Below, in pieces: positions 53,967-64,000 of a DNA stretch of 64,000 nt (position 1 is the first letter of the stretch; each line of letters starts with the position of its first letter). This DNA is from Oreohelix idahoensis (Eukaryota; Mollusca; Gastropoda; Stylommatophora; Oreohelicidae). Under the pieces are notes generated by a model. The model saw only the letters and a program-made list of their open reading frames with translations, was not told the DNA's origin and did not search any database. The position numbers and the translations under genes were made by a program. The stretch is from positions 124,001 to 188,000 of the forward strand of contig JAMPIV010012252.1 of NCBI GenBank assembly GCA_024509875.1. Reading direction: 5' to 3'.

Positions 53967-54417
53967 CTGTTGGGTCTTGGACTTCTTAACACATCAACTC
54001 TACAACAGTTTTTCTTTTCTGTATCAAGATAAATACACATTGTAGTTTGTAATATAGTGATTGTACCACTACTATCACTACGTTCATTGATATATATATT
54101 CACCGATACTCGTTGATGATTTTTCTTTTTTGTCAATGATGTACTTATAGTGCTTAAATATGAAATTGTTATATGCATTGTGTCATTGCAAGTATAGTAG
54201 TATGCGTTGGTGACACCTCCCTGGAAATATTTACACTTAGAGAAATACTTTCTCTGAGATGTTGAGATATATTCTCAACAGTCGATCTATATTTCGACTT
54301 TGCCTTAATTTGGCTTTATAAATTTCATATATTTCTCATCTGCGCAGTATTTGTGCGTTGCGAGCCTATTGTATGTTGCTCTCAGATGAAAAAAAAAATG
54401 ATTTCATTTTTTTCCCC
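53967..54417 (+). other. 3' untranslated region of element B
   Basis: Non-coding; shares short blocks with element A's 3' region (GTTGGTGACACCTCCC; the TGTGCGTTG block). Confidence 0.6.
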
Positions 54418-54433
54418 GGGGGGTGTGGTAGTC
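54418..54433 (+). promoter_or_regulatory. Polypurine tract of element B
   Basis: GGGGGGTGTGGTAGTC directly before the 3' LTR; element A has a similar tract. Confidence 0.6.
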
Positions 54434-55993
54434 TGTTGCGCACATGTTCTTTTGTGTGACGCACAGATTACTGTTGGTACGCATACAAATGTAAAATGTA
54501 TTTATTTGTCTGATAAAAATATATTTATCTTTGAATTCACGATTCTTAATCTAAGGGACAGAACTCAGATTAGTCGATACGTATTCATTCTATGAGTTAT
54601 CTGTTCTTGTATCTTTCCTGAATATCGAACTTGGCGTATGAATCTAGACTTATGTCATATTTTGTGTCTGGTATAGCCAGAAACAGATTATTCTTGTTTA
54701 GGTTTATGCAGGGATGTTTATGATCCGAATCTATGTTTACGCCTTGTCTGTTTGAGACGATTCGGTCTTATATCGTGTTATCTTTGTATGTCTATGTCGG
54801 ACTATTTTCCTTGTACTGTACTTTGGGGTCAGGCACTTTCGGCGCATGAAGATACGTCAGGGAGTTCTTCGGCGATGAAGGAGCCTGGCGGGACGTCATG
54901 TCTTAGACCTGTCCAAAGTCTGTGATCTCTATGATTTATTATGGGAACGAAGATAGTTTCTTCTAGGATTGTTAAGTCCATGAGTTCCCCAGTGTTGATT
55001 CAGTAACGCCAGGAGAGCGTTTGTGTTTGCTAGTGTATTTTCTATGCCAAGGTAAAAAGAACTGTTCACTGAACTCTTTCATTCCTAGGCTCGAATGGGC
55101 AGATGTCTATATGAATTTACCTATGTCTATATGTCGGAACGACATGTTATCTAGCAGCACCGAATATGTTTATATGCAGCAATTATGAGGACAGAATATG
55201 CTGATACCAGTAGAAACATTTGTGTTTATTAACAAAGCTTCTATTGAAGATTTGCTATACATCCGTATAGTGAGCGATGCTCAACAGGGAACCAGAAGCC
55301 ATTTTGGACCCTAACATTTTGTCGATCATCAATCAGAGAACGGGGATGCCCCTTATTATCCGGTGATGATTAAGAGATCACAGCTATAAAGAAAACCCAA
55401 TACTGGTGGGTTAATATTGTCTTCACATAGATTTGCTGAACTTTACCTAAAGGAATCTTCGCTAGAAAAGAGGTCCTGTTTAGGAGTCATGTTTGAACAG
55501 TATTTATTAACTGACATGCGCGGTCAGTAAGGCCTGATGATTGTATTGATAAACAGTGGAAATCTAAGTGCTTGTCTACAGATGTTCCATTGCAATGTTA
55601 TTCAACATGAATGCTAACATATGATGGTAGACCATTGATCAACAATATGCTATTTATGTCGACCTGTGTTCCTGTAACGATGCTCGTATTGTCTAAGTGT
55701 GTACGTCCTATTAAACAGTATGAAACGACCACAGTAGTCCAGCCATCCTTGACTTCCACCTGTGATTGGAGTGAGTGTCATGTGCACCTGTCGAACTGTC
55801 ATCCATTCGCGTTTGTCATTATTGATGTTCACACTCACTCACTACATCAGAATATACGCACCTAACAGTACACCTTGTCAGGGCCCCAACAGTCGGTAAC
55901 CTGACCCATTTACAGAACTTTGTGACTGGACGAGCTATATCACAAAAAAACCAGTCCATGTCAATCTGGTGCAAGAAATAAGCTGGTTTATCA
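54434..55993 (+). repeat. Element B 3' LTR
   Basis: 1560 bp, one base longer than the 5' LTR (A-run), with about twenty substitutions by eye. Followed by GAGTC. Confidence 0.9.
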
Positions 55994-56050
55994 GAGTCCC
56001 ATAGCAAGTACTGCATTAGGGGTGAAGTGTTAGAGACTTCACCATACAAG
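55994..56050 (-). repeat. Dispersed repeat fragment at element B's target site
   Basis: AGTCCCATAGCA ... GTGTTAGAGACTTCACC matches 24793-24845. Element B inserted at its edge. Confidence 0.55.
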
Positions 56051-57795
56051 GTCCAGTTTTTCCAGATGTGACGTGACCAGTTCCCGTCCTCTCTGCCTTT
56101 TACCTTCTTTAACTTATGAGAAGAGTCAAATACCAATTTGCAGCTGGGCAGATCGGAACGTGAAACAACTAGATTTCGATCTAAATGTTAACTTACAAAA
56201 AAATCATAACATAACCTTTCATCCAATTTTAGTTAACTTCACTTGAGCTGCGTATAATTGTGGTTTGTCAAATCTTTGACACTTACAATTGCTTATGTTC
56301 CACTCATCGAAGAGAGTTAACATTTTTCGTACACATCCCTTTCTTGGTAGATTTTAATCTCTCACGTTTTATCCTGCATTGACACAGCCCATTTTACACA
56401 ATAACAAGAAAAACAATGTGAAATATTAATTTTCCAATTATGAGACGAACCACTGTTTTATAATATCTGGTCATTTTGTTTATTCTATACAACAGAATGT
56501 ATGACGTCACAGAACGTCATTCGTTCGATTAATTTTACTGTCCATCGTTTTGCTAGACTTCTGTACGTAACTACTTTTGCCGTTACTTACTGTTTTGTAG
56601 GAGGAACATTCCTCTAATATAACGCCTCTCGTGGCTTGTTTATCTTTTTTAAACGTAGACAGAGTGCTTAGCCAGGCGTTGAACGATAAGGTCAGAGATT
56701 AAAAACAGCATTTTCAAACTTTAGACGGTGTATTGTTATCAGCAGTTAAATTGTCTGACCCAAACATTGTGGTTATGTAGTAGTTTCTGGTCTATGGTAA
56801 TGCGCCCTTGAGGTGATAGCGCTCAGTTGGTTGTTTTTTTCTGGTGTGTTCTTTTCTCTTTTGCTTGTTGTGAGAGCTTCTTTTCACACAATGTGAGGGG
56901 GCACTGTAGAGAGCATCACCACTTGGATCGATTGAGCAGCTGTAGTAGGGAATGGAGTTTAAGGGAGGAGTTGATAAGGAAGGAACAGTAAGATAAGAAC
57001 GTTCGCGAAATACTTAAGTAAGGGGTAGTGGTTGGAAGGTTAAGTTACAAACAGAACGGCAGGATCGTCCCCGTGAGCTCGCCAGGGCTCAACACAAATT
57101 TGGTGATTAGGGATAAAATGAGGTAAGTGATTGGGCTTAGGTCAGGTGGCCAGACCAATCAGAAAATAGAGATACTTAGCAGTCAACGGAAAATAGAAAA
57201 ACAGGTTTTGCACGTGCAGTTGGTGAATAGCTGGGAAAGGAGAATTTGTGACTATAGAAGAAGGTAGAGACCGTAGAGAAGGGAGGAACTAAAGTTTTCA
57301 GGAAGAAGATTAGCTCTAGCGAGGTTTCGTGAATGCAGAAAGTGATAGCTGCAAGCCAATTCTTTAGATCGAGCAGAAATTCAGAGAATTCCTACGAGTA
57401 TTCAACTGAACGTGAGAAGGAGTCTAATTCGAGAACTTTTAGACTAGTGTAGAAGATAGCGTCCTAACCAGAAAATGACGAACCACGATTAGTAGAGAAT
57501 GCCGTGACATTGTTCTAGAGATTTACTGTGTACACTAAAGTCCGTTGAGTGTGTACGGGTCGCAGGCAGTAGTCAAGGAATTTGTTGATGTCATTTATTT
57601 ATGAAGAGACTTGAAAGATTTGTCACTTAAAGCAGGCTGCTACATCTATCACCCACTGTTGTAATCAGCTGGCAAGTGACCGAAATAAACATTTTATCGT
57701 TGTCATAAAATCTGAGTTTTGTGCTGGTGCCTAACAACTTTCCTGTTGATCTCGTTTTACATGACAAGAAGAATGATCGCCTGTCTTGATATAAT
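56051..57795. other. Long stretch without recognisable gene
   Basis: No coding sequence supported. A block near 56800-56850 (GCGCCCTTGAGGTGA) resembles 36325-36380. The region 57660-57740 has AATAAA followed by TGGTGCCTAACAAC, which could be an LTR end with a primer site, but no partner LTR was found. Confidence 0.3.
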
Positions 57796-57797
57796 GA

Positions 57798-57921
57798 GTC
57801 AAAGGAATATCACCATCATTTATCAGTAGTCAAAGGAATATCACCATCATTTACCAGTAGTCAAAGGAATATCACCATCATTTACCAGTAGTCAAAGCAA
57901 TATCACCATCATTTACCAGTA
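57798..57921 (+). repeat. 31-bp minisatellite, four copies
   Basis: The unit GTCAAAGGAATATCACCATC plus ATTTACCAGTA, nearly identical copies. Confidence 0.95.
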
Positions 57922-58039
57922 GCCTTTGCCCGAGAACATGGAGTTGGGCAAGTACACCACACGATCACGTGCTTGCTACACTGCCCTTCAAAGCCGACAT
58001 ATCGAGAGATAACTTGTTACACGAAGTGGCCTAAATTGA

Positions 58040-58650
58040 GTAAATTGTAGTTAAAGATCCACCCAGTGTTTGTCAGTGCCATCTTATCAACCTCAAGAGT
58101 ATCAACCGCCTGGCACTCCTCCCTGCCACACAGCTTCATCCTCCCAAGTTGCTGGATTTATGACCAGTGCCCTTGGGAGCCGCGCTGGTGCAATGGTTAC
58201 CACGCTGCGCTGGCGATCAGGTGTTTAAGGTTCAAGCCCGGATGTGGGCATTTGAAAGAGTGTCCTCGACCGGGATTTTTGACTGAGTAACCTGAACGGC
58301 TACTGAGATAAACCCTCTGTGGATGGGAATGAGCGAAGCTCCTGACCGGGTTGGAAGGAAAGTCCACTGGCTCCCCAGCCTCGCAATGACTTGTCACAGG
58401 GCCAAAGGGCTGAAAGCCCAAGTGCCACTGGTTATGAAAAAAAATGACCAGTGCCCTCATATCTCTCTTGCACACATCTTTCAACCTCAGCTGCGGTCGC
58501 CTAACTGTTCTCTTGCCATTTACGAATTGTCTGCAGAAGATATCTTTCGGAATGCAACCATCTTCCATGCGGCGGGCATGGCCAAGCCGGCGTAGTATGC
58601 GCTGTCTAAGCAGTGCATACATGCTTTGTATACCTCATAATGTACAACAT
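58040..58650 (-). pseudogene. LINE ORF2 C-terminal remnant, split by a SINE
   Basis: The minus strand from 58622 reads MYALLRQRILRRLGHARRME, PKDIFCRQFVNGKRTVRRPQ and LKDVCKRDMRALV, a common LINE C-terminus. It continues beyond the SINE (58160-58040) as INPATWEDEAV. The SINE is inserted at 58174-58443. Confidence 0.7.
58174..58443 (+). mobile_element. tRNA-derived SINE (type 3)
   Basis: GGGAGCCGCGCTGGTGCAATGG head, B-box GGTTCAAGCCC, and the same body as 29296-29593 with about a dozen or more differences. Target duplication ATGACCAGTGCCCT at 58160-58173 and 58444-58457. It has a short A-rich tail. Confidence 0.9.
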
Positions 58651-58852
58651 ATTGCTACAAAAACTAGAACTGCAAGAGTATGTGAATGCTTGGTACAGGC
58701 TTCTTGGGTTTAGGGGGAACTAGCATAAGTGGTGTCTCCATGCTTTGTAGGGAGCGCAAAGAAAAAGGATGATTAAACCTAAACTTAATTGTAAAAGATA
58801 TGCATAAGTTGTGATGACGTTATTAATACTTTATACAAAACAATGTAACAGG

Positions 58853-59625
58853 AAATTAATCTGATTATCAGAAGCAGTCTATCCATCAGACACGCATGTT
58901 GACCCTTTTATCTTCTTGCCGCTGCTTCCCACTTGGGTCATGACCCCCAGATGTCACCCTCCTGCTGTATTTTTTCTCTGCACTATCTCCTCAATCTGTG
59001 CCCTATCCATCGCCAGGGTGCTCTTCTCATCTATTGTTTAATTGGCGCTTATCTTGTTCTTGTCATCAGTTCCACATTAGCGATTTTGTTATACTACATC
59101 AATCCTTCTATTCCACGAAAGCATCCATTTATGAAAGAATGGACTATTTGGTTGTTGTGTTTGCTGTCCCCCATGTTACAGAGCCTTACAATAGGACATA
59201 ATTGACATCTGAATAGAAAACTCTGATTGCTGTGTTCAAAGTGATTTCTTTTGATCTCCATATATTTCCCAATGCAATAAAAGCTCCTCTAACCTTTAGT
59301 TTTCGTTCCTCTACTGTGTCTAAATCGCTGCCTAGGTACATGAAGAAGATATATAACAATATTCTTCAGACCTAAAGGCCTCTTATATTTGGACATGCGC
59401 CTTAATATAACCGACTAGGTTGAACGGGACGCGCCTCGCCAAAACGACATAAAATTGTATTTATACGAGTATGTATGTGTGAATCTAAATCTTGTAGCGA
59501 TATTTCTCTCTGGACTTTAATCTGATTCTCAAAAGTAGCATACCCATCAGACAAGCATTTGAACCCTTCTATCTTCTTGACACAGCTTCCCACTGGGGTC
59601 ATGATCCCCTTTGTGTCAACCTCTT
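58853..59625 (-). pseudogene. RTE-like LINE fragment between two related 110-bp repeats
   Basis: 58970-59340 matches parts of 60450-60850 (CTATCCATCGCCAG, TTCTTGTCATCAGTTCCACA, CTTTTGATCTCCATATATTT) and is minus-strand LINE coding with many changes. 58853-58968 and 59518-59625 are diverged direct repeats sharing ATCAGACA.GCAT and CTTCCCACT.GGGTCATGA. Confidence 0.55.
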
Positions 59626-59629
59626 GTTT

Positions 59630-60235
59630 TTTTTTTATCTGAACTGTTTAACCTGGGAATTGAACCCGCTTCACCTGAAATTATTACATTAAATAAGCTC
59701 TGAACTTCAGTAAAGACATCAAGGCAAATCTCTCATGTAATCCTAATACCTCAGTACGCCAGAGTATTGACAACGTGTCTGGAGAAACAGCTTATGCATC
59801 ACACTAAAAAATAAGGTCAAGTTATTTGTGCGTGAGCACTAATGCAATTTTATCTTTGTACTTCTACATAGAACGCATCAGTTCTGGACCTTAATTGTTC
59901 AGTAATTTGGCAGTCTCAGAGAATGATCATTTGTCTGGCAAAAAATGCTTCCTTTTTCTAAACAACATTATTTTACGACCTCTGTTCTAGGCACGCAAGA
60001 ATCTAATTAGGAAGTCTTAAAACAACGGGAAAAGTCAATCGGATGACGGTTCGAAGACATTTAAAGCTCTATCAAAATTATTTAAATGAAATTTGTCCAA
60101 CGTTCATCTTTTGTCTTTCCTACTCCCACCGGAGCACATGACCGTCGGGACAATGCGTCCGGCCGTAAACCTTTTATTTCATGTTCCCCCATTACATTTC
60201 GCTGTTTTACTACTTAGGTAAAATCATATACTAAT
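59630..60235. other. Stretch without recognisable gene
   Basis: Nothing supported. Confidence 0.3.
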
Positions 60236-60236
60236 T

Positions 60237-61330
60237 TTACAGCTGTTTTAAAAAATTCAAGGGCCATAAGCCTTCAACACACACGTGGCCAGTCTTTCTG
60301 TCACGTGCCATCAGCTCAAGTTCTATCCTCGTTTTCCTCATCATTATCACTACTGTCCGCAGCTCTCTTCTCCATGTGTTTTTTTGGTCTATCTCTGCCT
60401 CTCTTACCCTGGGGATTCCAGAACAAGGACTGCCTTGTAATGCTATCAACAGGTTTCATCAATGTGTGTCCTATCCATCGCCAGCGTCTTCTTCTCAACT
60501 CTTGTTCCACTGGCACTTTTCTGGTTCTTGTCATCAATTCCACATTTGTGACTTTGTCATATCATTTCAATCTTTCTATTCTACGCAAGCACTAATTGAT
60601 TTATGTCTGTGGCTATTTTGTTGTTGTTTTTGTTGTTCTCCTTGTTTCAGAGCCATACAATAGAACTGACTTCAAGATTCCAAAATTCTTGAAGTTCAAG
60701 ATTCTTACGTTTGTGTTGAAATTGATTTCTCTTGATCTCCATATGTTTCTCAATACAATAAAAGTTTTTCCTGCCGTTTGTATTCTTATTTTGATATCAT
60801 TGTCTGTCCCTCCAACTTTGTCTATATTGCTGCCAAGATATATGTAATATTCTACATCTTGTAGTGGTGTTTCTTCAAGTTTAACCCTTTTATCATTACT
60901 TGGATTTATTATTATTATCTTTGTCTTTTCCTGTGTATGTTTAGACCCACTTGTTGTGACCTCTCACCGAGTATTTTCATTTTGTCTTGCATCTGATTAT
61001 AGTTATGGGACAGAAAGTCATCTGCAAAATCTAGATCATCAAGCTGTTTATGTTCACCGGATTCCATTTCCTTTGTGTGATGTCGATGTTTTCATAACCC
61101 AATCTATTGTTATTAAGACAAGATATGGAGACAAGAGGCATTCCTGTCACACTCCCGTTCTTATCCCAATCGGTTCTGTAAGTTATCCTTCATGAAGAAC
61201 TCTGCATGTCATGTCTTCCTATATTTTCTTCATTAAGTTAATGATCTTAATGGGAACTCCATCGTGCCTCATCAGTTTCCGAAGTGACTCTCTGACTACA
61301 CTGTCTATGCCTTTGCATTTACCATTTACA
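60237..61330 (-). pseudogene. RTE-like LINE, RT to C-terminus, degraded
   Basis: The minus strand near 61060-60960 reads LDDLDFADDFLSHNYNQMQD, the catalytic YADD region in FADD form. Towards 60240 come RRRRWRWIGHTLMKPVDSIT, FWNPQGKRGRDRPK and the frame-shifted NTWRREL and MARDRKT. Frames break repeatedly. Other fragments of the same family lie at 27800, 30783, 46104 and 58970. Confidence 0.75.
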
Positions 61331-61334
61331 TATA

Positions 61335-61958
61335 AAAATATCCGCACATGTGTTACCTGGGCTCTAAAAATGAGTAAAAATAGAGTAACACTGCAACAGT
61401 GGTTGAGAGATACTCAAAGACCCTCTTCCTAGACCGGTTAAGTAAAATTATAATGATAACTAGAGTAAAAGCCTGTTATATGACGGGAACTAAATTCAAA
61501 AGCACCAATACTTAACGGCAATTTTGCTTATTCTAATTCTTGAGGAAAAATAATGTTAGGTGTGAATATCTGATTGTCCCCCAGAAGAGTACCTAGATTT
61601 TCTGTTGTTTTAATTTGTACTTTGACATTGTTGTGATTTCTTGATCAACACAATGCGGCGTACAGCCGTCCGTGAGAGAAAACTAGTTCGATTAAGAAAA
61701 TATTGTTAAATTCTAAGTGATTACCCTGGACAACAGCCAAAATGTATCCGAGACAAAAGTAGCTATTTTTAACTAATTTGGACATGTTGATCACGAATAT
61801 GAATTTAAAAATCGCGAATTAGATCTAGTTTTCATGATCTGGGGGGAAAAGGGGGGGGGGGGGGGTCAGTAGGCTGGTGGCTTCACCTTCCTGACGTGAA
61901 TGACCCAGTCCTTTTCTTTTCTTTAGCCCTGGCGCGTGATTCCCCACTAGACGGATAG
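61335..61958. other. Spacer with one repeat fragment
   Basis: 61458-61535 repeats the block at 19679-19755. A G-rich run lies at about 61842-61865. No gene is seen. Confidence 0.45.
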
Positions 61959-61960
61959 CC

Positions 61961-63094
61961 TTGAGCGCCAATTGGATGACGCAATCTGTTGCAATCATTG
62001 CAACCACTTTTCCTCCTCGTCATCATTTGTGTTGTGGATTCTGTGAGTGCAGATTCAAGAAGCCTCGTGAATTTGTGAACAGTGCGGACTATTTTTGCTA
62101 TATTTGCGGACAAATAACTTTGCTATCACAAAGGCGACCTATTACACCGATGATAAAGAGAGCTTACAGCCTTTATTTTGGTTGTGAGATCGGTGACCAG
62201 GACCGGTATTGGGCCCCACACATATGTTGTCAATCTTGTGCAACGAATCTGCGCTGCTGGTTAAACCGAAAAGGACGATCGATGCGTTTTGCAGTTCCAA
62301 TGGTGTGGAGGGAACCGACAAACCATCTTAATGATTGTTACTTTTGCATGACTCCTCCAATTGGACATGGTATTTTTAAGAAGAAAAAGCGGCCTGTGAC
62401 CAATCCAAATATTCCCTCTGCTATGCGGCCAGTGCCTCACGGGGAAGGACTTCCTGTTCCGGATCCACCAGAATCTTATACTCTGGATGGTGAAGAAGAT
62501 AATACGGCCAGTGGATATCCGTCACCTGTGAAAGCTTCTACATCAAGAGATCCTGATTTCGTATCTATTGAAGAGTCTGCACAGCCACATAAAATTACCC
62601 GAGTGAATTGAATGATCTAGTGAGAGATCTGGAATTGCAAAACAATAAAGCAGAGCTGTTGGGGTCCAGACTGCAGCAATGGAATCTTCTAGAAGAGAAT
62701 GTGCATGTTTCTGTGATTCGTGCTCGGCAAAAAAGATCTGCTTCCATATTTCAAAATGACAGATAACCTCATTGCTTGCGTTGACATAGTTGGTCTGATG
62801 GCAGCACTACACATCAACTACCAAGTCGACGATTGGAGGCTGTTCATTGATTCGTCCAAGTTGAGCTTAAAAGATGTGCTGCTCCATAATGGTAACGTTT
62901 TACCACCTGTTCCATTCGGGTATGCAGTCCACATGAAAGAAACGTACAATATGAAACAACTGTTACACACCATCGACTATGACAAGTATAAGTGTCAGAT
63001 CTGTGGTGACCTGAAGGTCATTGCCATCTTGATAAGTCTACAGCAGGGTTACACACAGTGTTGCTGTTTCCTCTGTGTCACGAAGTGGATTTAG
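61961..63094 (+). pseudogene. Broken gene of a dispersed zinc-finger family, possible transposase
   Basis: The first frame runs 61961-62611 (TTG; first ATG at 61976). Paired Cys motifs C46-x2-C49, C90-x2-C93 and C126-x2-C129 (FCYICG, ICCQSC, CYFC) form a ZAD-like zinc region, followed by a Pro/acidic linker (LPVPDPPESYTLDGEED). After a frameshift near 62611 comes LNDLVRDLELQNNKAELLGS, SRLQQWNLLEENV. A second shift in an A run near 62730 leads to LLPYFKMTDNLIACVDIVGL, VDDWRLFIDSSKLSLKDVLL and YKCQICGDLKVIAILISLQQ; it ends after CCFLC. From memory, proteins with this layout are multi-copy in many invertebrates. Asp in FIDSSK and CGDLK could be catalytic DDE residues, but that is inference. Confidence 0.65.
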
Positions 63095-63099
63095 GTTTA

Positions 63100-63432
63100 T
63101 AGAGTTTGCCTGTATGAAAGCAAGACCCTAGTATGAGAAAGTCTGAGAAGATAGAATTTAGGTGAAAAATGACATGCCTGTGGACAGATAAGACTATTGG
63201 CTCAAGGGCTAGAACCAGGATTTGACTCTCCCCTTGCCGCTTCGTGACTTCAGAAAAGCTATAGAATCACTTCTTCTAACTACCTTTAAACACAAGGAGA
63301 TAAGGTGTATAAAACGACCACAGACATCATTAAACAGACCACATATAGGTATAGTATAGAGTAGAAGCTGATCCAGTATATATTATAGACATATTTATTT
63401 ACACATAGAAATCATTAGATTTCATCATACAT
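63100..63432. other. Stretch without recognisable gene
   Basis: Nothing supported. Confidence 0.3.
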
Positions 63433-63441
63433 CAATCAAAT

Positions 63442-63445
<4 letters not shown>

Positions 63446-63472
<27 letters not shown>

Positions 63473-63734
63473 CCTTAACCAGCAGCACTTGGGCTTTCAG
63501 CCCTTCGGCCCAATGACATGTCATTGCGAGGCTGGGGAACCTGAGGACTTTCCTTCCAACCCGGTCAGGAGCTTCGCTCCTTCCCATCCACAGAGGGTTT
63601 ATCACAGGAGCCGTTCAGGCTATTCAGTCAAATTTCCGGCCGTAAACATTTCTTCAAACGCCGACGCCCGGGTTTGAACCATGAACACCTGGTCGCCAGT
63701 ACAACGCCGAAGCCATTACACCAGCGCGGCTCCC
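63446..63734 (-). mobile_element. tRNA-derived SINE (type 3), recent copy
   Basis: Minus-strand copy with poly-A (T run at 63446-63472). Target duplication CAATCAAATAAAT at 63433-63445 and 63735-63747. The body appears identical to 29296-29593. Confidence 0.9.
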
Positions 63735-63747
63735 CAATCAAATAAAT

Positions 63748-64000
63748 AGCGTGCACTGTTGCACGGCCTGGAAAACAAAGTAACAATTAAATTAGATAGA
63801 CACTAGAAAAACCCCAATCACATTCAATCTTTCTGTCACCCTGCTGGGGAACAATAAAATGGTTAGTGATTTAAACAAATCTAATTTGGTGGGGCTGTCA
63901 ACTTTAGCCTCCACTCTCTAACACTAATAAGATTTCTACTGTTGCCGTCCTGTTGTCTCTTCCTAAAAGAACGTCTACACAGCTTCCAACTTGGTAGGCG
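63748..64000. other. Right edge of window, no recognisable feature
   Basis: Short AT-rich stretch without frames or repeats that I can support. Confidence 0.3.

Larger units (their letters stand above)
46236..55993 (+). mobile_element. Element B: nearly complete Gmr1-like Ty3/gypsy retrotransposon
   Basis: A 9758-bp element with LTRs 46236-47794 and 54434-55993, target duplication GAGTC (46231-46235 and 55994-55998), primer site at 47798 and a purine tract at 54418-54433. Gene order is gag, protease, integrase, RT, RNase H. The integrase lies before RT in one continuous frame, as in the Gmr1-like group of Ty3/gypsy elements. Defects: a one-base frame break inside gag at about 49785-49789, and Gln for the catalytic integrase Glu. 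LTRs differ at roughly twenty positions by eye, so it looks somewhat older than element A. Confidence 0.92.

Noticed and set aside
57660..57740. Solo LTR with primer-binding site (TGGTGCCTAACAAC)
   Set aside because: No matching second LTR, no target duplication and no adjoining coding sequence could be found.

Overview
The window is animal nuclear DNA, most likely from an invertebrate. It is AT-rich and has no operons or bacterial signals. It is packed with Ty3/gypsy LTR elements, non-LTR (LINE) fragments with RTE-like C-termini, tRNA-derived SINEs and long microsatellites. I cannot fix the phylum from sequence alone. I see no complete host gene; one stretch (19461-19637) looks like a single internal host exon.

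The most notable content is a family of Ty3/gypsy-type elements whose pol order is protease - integrase - reverse transcriptase - RNase H, so the integrase lies upstream of RT. That is the Ty1/copia order, but with gypsy-type enzymes. This matches the published Gmr1-like group, first described from deuterostomes. Element B (46236-55993) is nearly complete. It has 1.56 kb LTRs, a 5-bp target duplication GAGTC, a coiled-coil gag without a CCHC knuckle, and a 1384-codon gag/pol ORF. It carries a one-base frame break in gag and Gln in place of the catalytic integrase Glu. Element A (771-9687) has 1432-bp LTRs and target duplication CAGAC. It has lost most of gag and the protease, but its integrase, RT and RNase H frame is open. 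Element C (684-11390, minus strand) is an internally deleted relative keeping two LTRs and the C-terminal half of an integrase. Element A sits inside the 3' LTR of element C.

Layout: 1-11.4 kb, nested elements C and A, with a LINE inside A. 11.6-12.6 kb, remnant gag of another element. 12.6-16 kb, microsatellites and a SINE. 16-18.5 kb, LINE remnants, one holding a long inverted repeat with a 14-bp target duplication. 19.4 kb, candidate exon. 20.8-23.9 kb, a gag-only LTR element. 26-27.3 kb, GATA arrays. 27.8-32.5 kb, LINE/SINE nests and a GAA-tailed retroposon. 37.0-37.4 kb, a 68-bp minisatellite. 37.8-40.3 kb, several LINE tails. 41.5-45.6 kb, a LINE with a 568-codon RT ORF, split by a 2.03-kb TG...CA insertion. 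46.2-56 kb, element B. 58-61.3 kb, LINE pieces. 62-63.1 kb, a broken zinc-finger gene of a dispersed family. 63.4-63.7 kb, a SINE identical by eye to the one at 29.3 kb.

The nesting gives a relative history. Several insertions can be read against an uninterrupted copy elsewhere in the window (A in C's LTR; the LINE in A's leader against B's leader) or against the interrupted reading frame (the LINE at 41.5-45.6 kb), so their boundaries are well supported.
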